Notes: generated by a model not told the origin, from the sequence alone. Shown: positions 15,927 to 25,605, counted from the stretch's first letter. The stretch is 64,000 bases of DNA from Candidatus Woesearchaeota archaeon (GCA_030750765.1 JASMHM010000006.1:1-64000), one strand, 5' to 3'. Translations and numbers: made by a program.

Positions 15927-17698
15927 TATCTTCCTATACGGATCTTCTTGTTCTTAAACTTTTTGACTTTCTCGCCCATCACTGTCTTGAACATTCTTCG
16001 ATTGTCAGCAGAGTACGCCATCCAGCACACAAAGATCATGATGATTATGTAGATGAACAAGGTAAGTACGCCTTTGCCTGTACCGGTTAGTCCATCAAAC
16101 ACGAGTGTCTGGCGTAACAGATTGCTTCCAATAACGAACGGACTCAGTTTGGATAGGGAGATAAGCCAGGTAGGCATGGTCTCTATGGGTATGATGGCTT
16201 CAGACATGAGCAAGGAAAGTATTGCCAAGCTCACCGACGCAAGCATTGCAGTCTCTTCGGTGTTGAACAGATACCCAATAAGCATGCCTGCGAGCACGAA
16301 AATGCTTGCGGTGAATGCTAACACGAATACTGTTTCTGGAAGGTGTCCGATGATCTGAGTTTTGAAGAAGAGCGCAGCGATCAACAACACAACGATGAGT
16401 TGTGCTAGCAACATCAAGAAAATGCTGATGAAGGTAGCTAGCATGTATGTGTAACTCTTTGTGGGGGTGAGATAGTTGCGGATAACCGCAGGACTCTTCT
16501 TCTCAATCATGATTAGCGTGGGTGGAAGTATAACGCTGGTGAACATGATCACTAACAATATCAGCACTGGGAAGAGGTATTGCAGGTAGGTCTTCTCTGC
16601 TACCACGGGCTTTATGACCGTCTCTATAGGTTGGGCGATGTTGCCTGCATCGCGAATAGCAAGATCGTCAATTTGGTTGTCAATGATATTCAGACTTTGT
16701 TGGATGTCCAACAATCCTAGCAGGGAACGATCCAAACGGTAACCCGTAGCTCTTAATGCGTCCCCACTCAACCCTTGGACGCGCGCGATCTCCTGAATTT
16801 GGCTATCTGTAGCTTCTACTTGCTCTACGAGTGCAGCAAGTAGGGTTGAGAATGCTTCAAATTCTGTGGCTAGAAGCGCTGTCGTGGCGTCCATAGACTT
16901 GCGTTGCTTTTCTAGGTCTGCCACTGCTTTTGCTAGTGCGGTCTGGACGTCTTCGTTACTTGCCGTGCTCTGGTGAGCGACGTTGATGAAACTTTCTGCG
17001 TCTTTCAAGCTTTTCTCGCCTAGCTGGACTGCGTTTTCTATCCATTGTTTGACTATCTGCTTTTTGGTGGCTAACTCATCTATCTGGAAGTCGCCCTTAG
17101 CAAAGTTTGTGTTTAACTCCATCAATTCTGCTTGCATCGTCATCATGTCTTGACGGTTTGCTTCGTTATCAGTCGTCATCTGCACCACCACTGGACGCAA
17201 TCGTATGACATGTTCTTCTGTCACCGCTACTGAATCGAGAAGATTGCTGGTCAGATTCCTCGTCAACTCAAAGTTTCCTTCCATGACGTGTTTGGTCATG
17301 ACGTTAACAATAGTCCACACAAGATTCATCCGGCTGTGGTCTACGTAGAAGATCATGCTTGCGTTCTTCCCTACGGTCATATCTTTGGGGAACTCTACAC
17401 AAAGGTGTGCCTCTCCTTTTCTGATGGCAAGTTTGCAATCATTTAATGCATCATACCTCGTGAGTTGGTATCGGTTCTGTGATAAGCGTTCTACAAAGGC
17501 GTTGGATAGTTCATTGTAGCTTTCGGAATACGTCCCTACACTGACGGCGTAGGTATTCGTGTTGTCAAAAGCTAATCCTGCTAACAATATGAGGAGGAGC
17601 GGTCCTAGAAGCACAACTAATGCGGACGCTCGTGCGCGAACAAGCACTAGCACGTTCTTGCGGATCAATGCTCCGATGTTTTGCAAGTATGTTATCAT
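15926..17698 (-). CDS. ABC-2 type transporter permease with large extracytoplasmic domain (590 aa)
   Basis: The first membrane segment is at about residues 23-45. An extracytoplasmic domain of about 300 residues follows, rich in heptad-like helices (coiled coil around 150-320). Five or six C-terminal segments lie at about 375-565, including FPVLILLVIMFTSVILPPTL. This is the ABC2_membrane/YhgE-like layout, an exporter permease with a long ectodomain. The gene overlaps the ATPase by 4 nt. The substrate is unknown; such systems export drugs, lipids or polysaccharides. Confidence 0.85.
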   Translation of the reverse strand: MITYLQNIGALIRKNVLVLVRARASALVVLLGPLLLILLAGLAFDNTNTYAVSVGTYSESYNELSNAFVERLSQNRYQLTRYDALNDCKLAIRKGEAHLCVEFPKDMTVGKNASMIFYVDHSRMNLVWTIVNVMTKHVMEGNFELTRNLTSNLLDSVAVTEEHVIRLRPVVVQMTTDNEANRQDMMTMQAELMELNTNFAKGDFQIDELATKKQIVKQWIENAVQLGEKSLKDAESFINVAHQSTASNEDVQTALAKAVADLEKQRKSMDATTALLATEFEAFSTLLAALVEQVEATDSQIQEIARVQGLSGDALRATGYRLDRSLLGLLDIQQSLNIIDNQIDDLAIRDAGNIAQPIETVIKPVVAEKTYLQYLFPVLILLVIMFTSVILPPTLIMIEKKSPAVIRNYLTPTKSYTYMLATFISIFLMLLAQLIVVLLIAALFFKTQIIGHLPETVFVLAFTASIFVLAGMLIGYLFNTEETAMLASVSLAILSLLMSEAIIPIETMPTWLISLSKLSPFVIGSNLLRQTLVFDGLTGTGKGVLTLFIYIIIMIFVCWMAYSADNRRMFKTVMGEKVKKFKNKKIRIGR

Positions 17699-18624
17699 TT
17701 TATGTGTGGGCTCAGCCCTAGTAAGGTAATGTGCTCTCCTGTTAGGGATGCAGCGATGGTGGCCAGGGCCTTTTGTGGGTCTTGAGTTATGATGACGTAC
17801 TCATCTCCTTGTTTTCTGCCCATCCCTTTCAATCCCCCATACTTTCCGCTCTTTGTTTGGAGTGTGATTCGGTAAGCGGCAGTAGGATCTACCTCGCGGA
17901 CGGTTCCTTGGTTGATGTAGCACATTCTATCACACAATACCCCAATTTCGTCCACAAAATGCGAGGCAACGATGACGGTGGTGCCTTTTTGGTTGATCTC
18001 CTTGATTAATGACCATAAAGAGTGTCTAAGATCCTCATCCAAGCCTGTTGTTGGCTCGTCCAAGATCAAGATGTACGGATTGTTTATGAGTGCGCAAGCG
18101 ATGTCTAACCGCTTGAGCATGCCTCCTGAAAGGTTTGATGCCAGCACGTCACTGCTGCTTGCCAATCCTACCATCTTAACTAGCTTTTCTGCTCTTCTTG
18201 AGGCTTCAGGAGGGCTTAGTTGGTACAAGGTAGCAAAGTGTAGCAGGTTTTCTAGCACTGTAAGATCTTTGTACACGCTGGGCGTCTGGGTGCTTAACCC
18301 AAAGAAATTGGTGGCCTTATCCACGTTCAACTCTTGATCGTCTTTTGTTATGTAGATGCGACCTTCGTCTGGCCGGATGAATCCTACTAGCAAGTTCAAG
18401 AGTGTGCTTTTCCCGCTTCCGCTTGGTCCGGAGACGCCAAAGATCTCTCCTGCTTTCACGGTGAAGCTCACGCTGCTCAGCACCGGACGGTCAAAGCTTT
18501 TTTTGACGTCCTGTACGCAGAGTTTGCCGGCAAATGATCTAAAAGCGCTGTGTAGGTAGTCGTGGATGATGCCCTTGGGCCACCCACTACTCAACAGTGT
18601 TGCCTCTACTTCTTTCTTGCCCAT
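17695..18624 (-). CDS. ABC transporter ATP-binding protein (309 aa)
   Basis: Walker A is GPSGSGKST (about residue 68), the Q-loop region is FGLSTQTPSVY, the signature is NLSGGMLKR, Walker B is YILILDEPTTGLDE, and the H-loop is VIVASHFVDE. A helical module of about 35 residues precedes the domain (ATLLSSGWPKGIIHDYL), similar in style to short winged or UBA-like helices in archaeal proteins. The C-terminal extension of about 70 residues may be regulatory. It is first in the three-gene operon, and an AT-rich TATA region lies at about 18645-18655. Confidence 0.93.
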   Translation of the reverse strand: MGKKEVEATLLSSGWPKGIIHDYLHSAFRSFAGKLCVQDVKKSFDRPVLSSVSFTVKAGEIFGVSGPSGSGKSTLLNLLVGFIRPDEGRIYITKDDQELNVDKATNFFGLSTQTPSVYKDLTVLENLLHFATLYQLSPPEASRRAEKLVKMVGLASSSDVLASNLSGGMLKRLDIACALINNPYILILDEPTTGLDEDLRHSLWSLIKEINQKGTTVIVASHFVDEIGVLCDRMCYINQGTVREVDPTAAYRITLQTKSGKYGGLKGMGRKQGDEYVIITQDPQKALATIAASLTGEHITLLGLSPHIK

Positions 18625-18720
18625 TAAGACTAAGAACCAGAAGGTTTTTTAAAATAAAACGCCACTATTTGGTAGTGGGTTCACAAAAGTTTCTTATACT
18701 TGGTGTGCATAGGGTAGGAT

Positions 18721-19152
18721 ATGCAACCGTGTGAGTTATGCGGCAAATACCCTTCTGCTAAAGTTGTGGATGTTGAGGGTAGCACGATGAGTGTGTGCCA
18801 AGCATGCACTTCCTTTGGCACAATCATAGAACAACCTACAGTTGTACAAAAAAAGGTGCGAACTGTTGAACCTGAACAGAGCGTGGTTGGCAACTTTTCA
18901 TCACTCATTAAGCAATCAAGGGAAAGCAAGCAGATGACCCAGCATGAATTTTCTCAGTTTGTTGCGGTCAAAGAGAGCACGATCCATCAGCTGGAGACTG
19001 GAAACCTCACACCTAGCCTAGAACAAGCGACAAAATTGGCAAGAAAGCTAGGAATACGTTTGGTTGAAACCATAGAGCACACGAAAGTAAAAGTTGCATC
19101 TTCTAAAGAGAAAGATCTTACTATCGGAGATATTCTCGAGTTAGGGAAGTAG
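18721..19152 (+). CDS. mbf1: Multiprotein bridging factor 1 homologue (143 aa)
   Basis: N-terminal zinc ribbon with C4-x2-C7 and C26-x2-C29, then an XRE-type helix-turn-helix at about residues 62-115 (LIKQSRESKQMTQHEFSQFV). This is the architecture of archaeal MBF1, which links regulators or TBP and also contacts the ribosome. TATA TCTTATAC (about 18693-18700) is 25 nt before the ATG. It stands alone between divergent ABC genes and a small membrane protein. Confidence 0.92.
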   Translation: MQPCELCGKYPSAKVVDVEGSTMSVCQACTSFGTIIEQPTVVQKKVRTVEPEQSVVGNFSSLIKQSRESKQMTQHEFSQFVAVKESTIHQLETGNLTPSLEQATKLARKLGIRLVETIEHTKVKVASSKEKDLTIGDILELGK

Positions 19153-19182
19153 GTTTAAAAGCCATCAATTTACTCTGGATAG

Positions 19183-19656
19183 ATGCCCAAACTTAACTAC
19201 TATCCTGAGGGAGGCATAGGCATCAAGATGGATAATTTCATGGTGCAAAGCGCTTCCCACGTAGGAAGAGCCTGGCAAAAAGTGACCAAAACTCCTGCAT
19301 CCAATCTGACCGAGGCAGCACATGTTGCAGCAATGAGTTGTTACTTTGCTAGCTTGCGCATTTTTTTGGTAGGTTACAGCTACATACGGGCTGCCCAGAG
19401 TCAGGACAAGATCAGTTTACAGGGCGAACGTAAGATAATGGAGAAATCCATTATCCCTTCTGGAGCGATGCCGTTCGCGCGAGCTGGACTCATGGTTGGA
19501 GGCGCCCTCCTTCTTGCAGATGCGTACGTCCAAAGCAAATCTGACTCCGCACACAGATATTTGGTCTTCAAACAGATGAGCATGGGGATAGGCATGTTCT
19601 TCACCAGTATTGGGGAGTACATGTCTCGTGCAGACGTGCCTGCTCTGGAGACATAA
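19183..19656 (+). CDS. Hypothetical membrane protein (157 aa)
   Basis: No family is recognised. Two or three weakly hydrophobic segments are present (about residues 45-68, 95-115 and 128-146). The N terminus is soluble. TATA GGTTTAAAAG (about 19154-19163) lies about 25 nt before the ATG. It sits just upstream of the glycosyltransferase group but has its own promoter. Confidence 0.65.
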   Translation: MPKLNYYPEGGIGIKMDNFMVQSASHVGRAWQKVTKTPASNLTEAAHVAAMSCYFASLRIFLVGYSYIRAAQSQDKISLQGERKIMEKSIIPSGAMPFARAGLMVGGALLLADAYVQSKSDSAHRYLVFKQMSMGIGMFFTSIGEYMSRADVPALET

Positions 19657-19688
19657 CCCTTTTAAAATATACTCACCCCTCGTCGTGT

Positions 19689-20930
19689 ATGAACGCCTTC
19701 ATTAAGGTACTCCTCTGGGCCTCGTACGCTATCTCCTTATACTTCGCTATCTTCCTATTTTTGCAGCTCATCAAGAACAAGTACCGACCATCCAAGAAAA
19801 AACTCACCACCTTTCCTAAGGTAACCATCACAGTACCTGCGTATAACGAAGCAAAGACCATCCTGCCAACGTTAGAAAGCTTACACAATCTTAACTATCC
19901 TAAAAACAAGATACAGATTGTCATTGTCGATGATGGAAGCACCGACGGCACTGAGAAAGCAGTGAAAGCGTATATCAAGAACAAATCCCACATGCAGTAC
20001 GTCAAGAAAAAGAACGGCGGCAAGGGAAGTGCGTTAAACGTCGGACTGAAGTTAGCCAAGGGCGAGTATTTCTCGTGTCTAGATGCAGATTCTGAGATGA
20101 CTCCTGATGCATTGCGCAACATGGTGGGCGTTTTTGACAAGGACATCGCTATCGTGACGCCGGCCATGCGCATCAAAGAAGCAAAGACTCTCATCCAAAG
20201 AATGCAACGGGTGGAGTACATCATCCAAGTGTTGCTCGCCAGACTAATTTCCCACCTTGACTGTCAGTACGTGGCACCTGGACCGGGTTCTGTGTACAGA
20301 ACAGGCGTGCTCAGGAAATTAGGCGGCTTTGACGAGGGCAACCTGACAGAAGATCAGGAAATCGGCTACCGTCACCAGCTCCACCACTACCGAATTCGCC
20401 ATTGCAACGAAGGGTTAGTGTTTACCAAAAGTCCTGCCACGTTTAAAGAATTTTACAAGCAAAGAAATAGGTGGTACAAGGGAGGCTTTTCCAACCTGCT
20501 GCAATACCGCAAACTCATGTTCAACAAGAATTACGGCGATTTTGGCGTGATGCAGATGTTGATGAACGTGGTACGCTACGCTTTATGCATCGTGGCTCTG
20601 ATCGTAACGTTTGACATCTTTCTTCTACCCTGGCTCAAACGACTGAAAGATTTGAGCATCATAGAGTATGATTTGCTGCCTTATCTAGAAAAGCTCACAC
20701 TCCACCTAGACATTGCAAGTATTGGCATCCTCCAGATGCTCGTGTTGACCGTTATCTTTGCGATAACGTTGTACTTGTTCTGGACAGCACATAAGGAAAT
20801 GAAGGAAGGCATCATAAGCCAAGGGGTACTCATGTTCATCCCCTACTTCTTCTTATACTACCTGGCCAAGAGTGCTATTGTTTTTATAGTGCTCATTGAG
20901 ATCGTGGTGGGTAAGAAGCAAAAATGGTAA
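19689..20930 (+). CDS. Processive family 2 glycosyltransferase, membrane-bound (413 aa)
   Basis: The catalytic GT2 domain follows one N-terminal membrane segment (about 5-27). The nucleotide-binding start is TVPAYNEAKTILPT, with VDDGSTDGT, then the DxD-like CLDADSEM, the acceptor ED (LTEDQEIGYR) and the Q/RxRW motif (KQRNRWYKGG). These are marks of BcsA/hyaluronan-synthase-like enzymes. Three or four C-terminal segments (about 295-405) probably form the membrane channel region. It overlaps the thioredoxin-like gene by 7 nt. Polymer synthesis or dolichol-linked glycan assembly are both possible. Confidence 0.9.
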   Translation: MNAFIKVLLWASYAISLYFAIFLFLQLIKNKYRPSKKKLTTFPKVTITVPAYNEAKTILPTLESLHNLNYPKNKIQIVIVDDGSTDGTEKAVKAYIKNKSHMQYVKKKNGGKGSALNVGLKLAKGEYFSCLDADSEMTPDALRNMVGVFDKDIAIVTPAMRIKEAKTLIQRMQRVEYIIQVLLARLISHLDCQYVAPGPGSVYRTGVLRKLGGFDEGNLTEDQEIGYRHQLHHYRIRHCNEGLVFTKSPATFKEFYKQRNRWYKGGFSNLLQYRKLMFNKNYGDFGVMQMLMNVVRYALCIVALIVTFDIFLLPWLKRLKDLSIIEYDLLPYLEKLTLHLDIASIGILQMLVLTVIFAITLYLFWTAHKEMKEGIISQGVLMFIPYFFLYYLAKSAIVFIVLIEIVVGKKQKW

Positions 20931-21595
20931 TGCAACGTAAGATCAGCACGTCAGACTACGTGATTGCAGGCATCATAACAATCCTTGTGTTCAGTCTAGG
21001 GTTGAGCCTAGGCATCATCATAGACAACGCACGCTACAAAAACACCGAAGTGCAGATTCGCACCCAAGAACTGGACTACAACAGTCTCCAATTCCAATCC
21101 TTATATCTGAGCACGCTAGAGCGAGAACGCAGCTGTCCTGTGCTGCAAGCATCCTTGAAGACCGCCATCTTTGACCTCTCGGAATCCTTAGAAAAGGTTA
21201 TCTCGTACGGCGGTAATGGTAATCTTGCGAATGGAGATTATGAGTTCTTGCGAAGAAGATACTTGCTGGACAATCTTCGGTATTGGCTTCTCGCAAAGGA
21301 GACCAAAAAGCTATGCGGCCTAGACACCGTGTCTGTGCTGTACTTTTATGAAGATGATTGCGACGACTGCCCCAACCAAGGAGTGCTGCTCTCCCACTTC
21401 AAGAATGTGCATGGCGACAGATTGTTAATCTTCCCAATCGACACGTCTGTGGAAGGTGAGCCCCTGATTAAGATCTTGCAAGGACAACACAACGTCCATA
21501 TCTACCCCTCCATCATTGTGGAAAGCTTCAAGTTTGAAGGGTTAACCACGAAAGAGGAGTTGGAGGGCTTGCTATGCAGAGATCTCGGGTGCTAA
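20924..21595 (+). CDS. Membrane-anchored thioredoxin-like protein (223 aa)
   Basis: One membrane segment (about residues 12-34), a helical linker, then a thioredoxin-like fold from about 135. The redox motif C146-D-D-C149 follows VLYFYEDD, and a cis-Pro is at HIYPSIIVE. Three further cysteines (C76, C134 and the terminal LGC) might be partners. The domain is predicted to be outside the membrane. It is coupled to the GT2 gene (7-nt overlap) and the GT-C gene (22-nt overlap), so it may act on cell-surface glycoprotein folding. No close family is recognised. Confidence 0.7.
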   Translation: MVMQRKISTSDYVIAGIITILVFSLGLSLGIIIDNARYKNTEVQIRTQELDYNSLQFQSLYLSTLERERSCPVLQASLKTAIFDLSESLEKVISYGGNGNLANGDYEFLRRRYLLDNLRYWLLAKETKKLCGLDTVSVLYFYEDDCDDCPNQGVLLSHFKNVHGDRLLIFPIDTSVEGEPLIKILQGQHNVHIYPSIIVESFKFEGLTTKEELEGLLCRDLGC

Positions 21596-22911
21596 AGCAC
21601 TGGCCATTACTCATCATTATCGGTGTTTTCCTTCTTGCCAAGCTGTTCGTGCTGTTCCTTCCTCAAAGTCTGATATGGGATGAAGCAGTGTATGTAGGCA
21701 TGGGCAAGTACATCTGGAGTCATGGTACTGTTGGCTTGTGGGAACAGTTCCGTCCGCCGCTCGTGCCCCTCGTTCTTGGCATGTTCTGGAAACTAGGCCT
21801 TGATCCTTTGTTCTGGGGAGAATTGTTCATGCTCGCTTGCAGCGTAGGCTTGATCATCACCACCTATCTTTTAGGATTGCAGCATTCAAAACGCGTTGCC
21901 ATCATAGCCGCCACTTTCTTGGTGGCAACCCCTATCTTCTTCCTGTACAGCAGTTATCTCATGACCCACATGCCCTCAATGTTGTTAGTCACCACCGCCA
22001 TGCTAGTTCCCTCGTCATGGGCAAAAGGCGCGCTTAGCACGTTAGCAGCGCTTGTGCGCTTTCCTGTAGGGTTGGCACTCTTTTTCCACAAATGGAAATG
22101 GCAGTTGTTCATTGCTGCAGGCTTGGTGTCGGTACCTTTCTTTTTTGTCAATTACGCAGTCTACAAAGATGACACAGGTACGGCGTTTGATGCTATGACA
22201 AGGCCGCTACAACTCGCTGCAGAACACCAAGACAATCCTTGGGAGTTTGTCCAAGAGAAAGGATTGTATTATGTGTTGTTGTTAGCCAACCAGATACCCT
22301 TGCTCCTGTTGTTCCTACCGCTAGGGATATGGTTAGGATGGAGGACTCAAACATTCAGATTTTTCGCAGGATTCGTCATCTACTACCACCTCATCCCCAA
22401 CCGCCAAGACCGATTCATCCTAGAATTCCTTCCGTTCATGTGCATCCTTGCCGCCCTAGGCATTGTATGGTATCTCAAGAAGGTTAAGCACAATCGTTAT
22501 GTCGTTGGCTTTCTTATCTTAACACTCTTAGCACCCATCTTGTTCAGCGTGGGAACGATGGGGTGGCGAATCAATGAACGACCCGAGATGGGCTTCTACA
22601 CGTATTTTGACGACCATCCTCCTGAAGAGGCAGTGCTTGCTGCCAACCCTGTCCCGGCAGCCTACTCGGATGCCTTGTTCATCCCGTACTATTTTTATGC
22701 TGACGAAAAGCCCGCCATCCTGAACCGGTGGGAAAGAAAGGTGGACGTGTCGCACGTAACGTGGGCCAGCAACGCCTTCCCTTGTGCGGATAAGGAATGT
22801 CAAGATCGCACGGACAAGCTCTACGCACACATCTCGAAAGGAGAACAAGTCTACTCAGAAAGCTATCCAGGAAAGAAGGGAGATGTTAGTTATGAGATCT
22901 TTACGTACTAA
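21574..22911 (+). CDS. GT-C glycosyltransferase, ArnT/PMT (GT39)-like (445 aa)
   Basis: Polytopic enzyme with about ten membrane segments. The first loop has the catalytic acidic pair of the GT-C superfamily (LIWDEAVYVGMG, residues about 30-41) followed by RPPLVPLVLG. The C-terminal extracytoplasmic domain (about 330-445) has the motif AYSDALFIPYYFYAD and a Cys pair (FPCADKEC). These enzymes transfer sugar from lipid-linked donors outside the membrane. It ends 4 nt into the convergent GT-C gene. The acceptor (protein or lipid) is unknown. Confidence 0.8.
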   Translation: MQRSRVLKHWPLLIIIGVFLLAKLFVLFLPQSLIWDEAVYVGMGKYIWSHGTVGLWEQFRPPLVPLVLGMFWKLGLDPLFWGELFMLACSVGLIITTYLLGLQHSKRVAIIAATFLVATPIFFLYSSYLMTHMPSMLLVTTAMLVPSSWAKGALSTLAALVRFPVGLALFFHKWKWQLFIAAGLVSVPFFFVNYAVYKDDTGTAFDAMTRPLQLAAEHQDNPWEFVQEKGLYYVLLLANQIPLLLLFLPLGIWLGWRTQTFRFFAGFVIYYHLIPNRQDRFILEFLPFMCILAALGIVWYLKKVKHNRYVVGFLILTLLAPILFSVGTMGWRINERPEMGFYTYFDDHPPEEAVLAANPVPAAYSDALFIPYYFYADEKPAILNRWERKVDVSHVTWASNAFPCADKECQDRTDKLYAHISKGEQVYSESYPGKKGDVSYEIFTY

Positions 22912-24086
22912 CGCTTTCCTTTAAACTCATACAAGGTAGCATACTCATTCTCCACGACCGGTTCGAAGACTAGTTGGTTCTTCAACAAGAAAAGCATGCC
23001 TTGGTCTTCACGATCCCACACCTTTCCAATCATGTCTTTGGTTATCAGAATGTGCGTCACCCCATTTCTGCTAAAGTAGAATATGGTCTCATCAAGATCG
23101 TACGAAAGCATGCGTTGCGAAGCCTCTTCGTTATGCTCTCCAGGATACAGCAACGCTTGACGTTCTCCAAACCACTCAATCCAATGACCGTTGTCAGGAT
23201 GGCTGAACACCAAAGCATGGGAGTTGCTGTCTCGAAGAGGGTAGAGTGCCTCCTCAACATCTTTGTTCGGAGCCATATCTCCCACCACGATGGCGTATGA
23301 TAGTCCGCTAAAGAGCAATCCACAGAACAACAAGAGGAGGAAGAGTTTCTGGACGTCCACCAACTTCCACTTAGCCTTGCGGATGCCTCCTATGGCCGTG
23401 GCAACAAGTAGTACCACGATGATGTTTGCGTACACCATCAAACTCTGCTCGTACGCGCTCAGCGCTAGCAATCCAAAGGCGGAGACGAACAACCAGTAGT
23501 ATCTGCTCTTGTACTTCCACAAGAGCACCATACCCATTATTGCGAGCAGTACTGCGAAAGAACTGAGCCCTGCTTTGCTTCCCAACTCGGTAAGCAATCC
23601 TGATGCTCCGGTAAATCTTGCTTGAGAGGCCATGTAGATCAGTCCAGGAAGAGCCACCCACGGCTTTTTCTTGACTAATGACAAGAAAATGAATGCTACA
23701 ACAGCATGCGTGAAGCCCAACCAGCTAAGCACGAACAAGGAAGCGTACAACACTAACGTGACGTTCGCAAGATAGCCGAGGACTGCTGCTAAGAATAAAG
23801 GTTGTGCGATTACTGCAGGCGTGGTAAACAAGGTAGTGTAGACAAAGTAAGGAGAGATGCTAAACACCCACACTAGGTCTGGGAGTTTTATGTGCTGACG
23901 GAGTCGATGCACCAACCACACGCTGGAGAAGGCAAGCACGATCGTGAACAAGAGTGCCACGTCTCCTGATAACCACATAGGAAGGTATGCATAACTGTCT
24001 GCACCTGGAGGCATGGGCAAGTCCTTTGACCATCGCAAACCCACAGCTATGATAACTAAGGCAAGACCGAATAGTCCGCCCTTCAT
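22908..24086 (-). CDS. GT-C-like membrane glycosyltransferase paralogue (392 aa)
   Basis: The start is the ATG at 24086, overlapping the upstream stop (ATGA). An apparent longer frame lies over the neighbour and is not used. About nine membrane segments are followed by a C-terminal domain with HWIEWFGERQAL and GVTHILITKDM, which parallels the end of the upstream paralogue (GWINTLGERGNV, GATFVLTDQPL). The first loop carries PPGADSYAYLPMW, where D is a candidate catalytic residue. Compared with AglB or PMT it is short, so its role could be accessory. Confidence 0.7.
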   Translation of the reverse strand: MKGGLFGLALVIIAVGLRWSKDLPMPPGADSYAYLPMWLSGDVALLFTIVLAFSSVWLVHRLRQHIKLPDLVWVFSISPYFVYTTLFTTPAVIAQPLFLAAVLGYLANVTLVLYASLFVLSWLGFTHAVVAFIFLSLVKKKPWVALPGLIYMASQARFTGASGLLTELGSKAGLSSFAVLLAIMGMVLLWKYKSRYYWLFVSAFGLLALSAYEQSLMVYANIIVVLLVATAIGGIRKAKWKLVDVQKLFLLLLFCGLLFSGLSYAIVVGDMAPNKDVEEALYPLRDSNSHALVFSHPDNGHWIEWFGERQALLYPGEHNEEASQRMLSYDLDETIFYFSRNGVTHILITKDMIGKVWDREDQGMLFLLKNQLVFEPVVENEYATLYEFKGKR

Positions 24087-25519
24087 TGTTCTCTCACCCT
24101 GCATAGTGTTGATTTTTCGTAAATAGTGAAGTCTTGGTTGGTGAAACGCTCTTGGAAGCATTTTCCTGGAGCGTAAGCAAGAGGTTGGTCGGTAAGCACA
24201 AACGTGGCACCATACTGGTCCATGATTTCTACTGCTTCGGTTTGCGAACTGGTTTGGAAGAGACGTTGGACCGCAGAGTAGCGCTCTGTAGGACGCAGAA
24301 CCATAAGTACGTGAGGATCGATGACGTTGCCCCTCTCGCCTAGCGTGTTGATCCACCCGCCATGCTGCAGCTGGCTTGCTACGATGGAGTTTTCAGGGGT
24401 GGTGCGTATCCAGTCCAACGCTTCACGCAATTCAGCAGAGGGCTGGCCTTCCAGAGCACCACCGTAAGCCGGTTGGATGCTGGTAGCGTAGAACACTAAG
24501 ACGAGAACGACATACAACAACCACACGTGCTCTCCTAATCGCGTAGTTTTGTACCACTCCCGCACCGTCTCAAAGCCGTCTGCAAAGAGTATCGCGAAAG
24601 GAAGACTAAGATACACTAGCCCGTGGGTGGTAGGGATGAAACGCAGCCACACCAAGATGGCTACGGTGATGATTATTCCTGTAAGAAGATAGATTTCCTT
24701 TTTCTTCTTCTTCAAAAAGTATTGGTACATGACAAGGATTCCTGCGAAAAACGGCACCACACCAATCAAGTATAGGGCTGCTAGCAGGCTCGTGCCTCCT
24801 ACGGTGAAAGGAAGCGGGAGATTGTTGAAAAAAACGTTGGTTCCATGGAAGAATAGGACGTCTTTGTAAAGAACGAACTGTGCCCATAATGCAAAAAAGA
24901 TCGTGAACAACACCAATTCTAGCTCTTGACGGGTTGACTCAAGATTTTCTGTCATGACCAAAGCTAAGTAGATGGCCAACGCGAACACGAACAACAAAAT
25001 GTAGGGACTGAAAAAGCTCGCTATTAGTAAGGTGATCAGATAAATCGTCACCCAGTGCTTGTCCTTGGTACGCAACAATGCGTAACACAAAAATAGGATG
25101 AGCGGAACGCCCAAACTGAGTGGGCTGGCAGTGAGTAGCGTTTGCTGGACGAACACGGGCAAGAAGCCAGCAAAGCCTGCAGCCATCAAGCTCACATTTT
25201 CCTTTTTGGTGAGCATTTGCGCAAACAAGTACACAACTATTACCGATAAGCTTGCGAAAAGGTTAGGAATGATCTTGAGCGCGTAGCTTCCCATGAACAA
25301 GGAAAAAAATGCTAGGAGATAGTCAAACACAGGAGTGCCTACCACCTGTCTTCCTCCCCAGCTTAACTCATCATACGCCAAGGGAAGGCCTGTAGCAAGG
25401 ATATGGTCTACTTGCCGGGCGTGTTCATACCCTTCAAAAGCAAGATGTGGCGTGGAAAACGCCAGCCATAAGCGTAGTGCTAGCACGATGGCAAACACCA
25501 CCCCTATCCACTTACCCAT
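24083..25519 (-). CDS. GT-C-like membrane glycosyltransferase, STT3/PMT style (478 aa)
   Basis: Polytopic protein with about eleven segments. The first extracytoplasmic loop contains LAFEGYEHARQVDHI and DELSWGGRQVVGTPVFDYL, with acidic residues in the position of the GT-C catalytic site. The C-terminal globular part (about 385-478) has two cysteines (GKCFQE, STLCRV). The start at ATG 25519 follows TATA CTTTAAATA (about 25547-25555). The TTG at 25534 is too close to the box. It forms a two-gene operon with 22908-24086. Family membership rests on topology and the first-loop pattern. Confidence 0.7.
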   Translation of the reverse strand: MGKWIGVVFAIVLALRLWLAFSTPHLAFEGYEHARQVDHILATGLPLAYDELSWGGRQVVGTPVFDYLLAFFSLFMGSYALKIIPNLFASLSVIVVYLFAQMLTKKENVSLMAAGFAGFLPVFVQQTLLTASPLSLGVPLILFLCYALLRTKDKHWVTIYLITLLIASFFSPYILLFVFALAIYLALVMTENLESTRQELELVLFTIFFALWAQFVLYKDVLFFHGTNVFFNNLPLPFTVGGTSLLAALYLIGVVPFFAGILVMYQYFLKKKKKEIYLLTGIIITVAILVWLRFIPTTHGLVYLSLPFAILFADGFETVREWYKTTRLGEHVWLLYVVLVLVFYATSIQPAYGGALEGQPSAELREALDWIRTTPENSIVASQLQHGGWINTLGERGNVIDPHVLMVLRPTERYSAVQRLFQTSSQTEAVEIMDQYGATFVLTDQPLAYAPGKCFQERFTNQDFTIYEKSTLCRVREQ

Positions 25520-25605
25520 AGCCCTCTTGAACAAAGTAGGTATTTAAAGGGTTGCGTGACGGTGGATGCTCCCGCCGGGAAATGAACGAAGCTATTGGCG
25601 CAATG

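Noticed and set aside
23977-24356. Longer N terminus for the GT-C-like gene ending at 22908
   Set aside because: The extra 90 residues overlap the upstream gene and look like reverse-frame sequence; the ATGA at 24083-24086 is the natural start.
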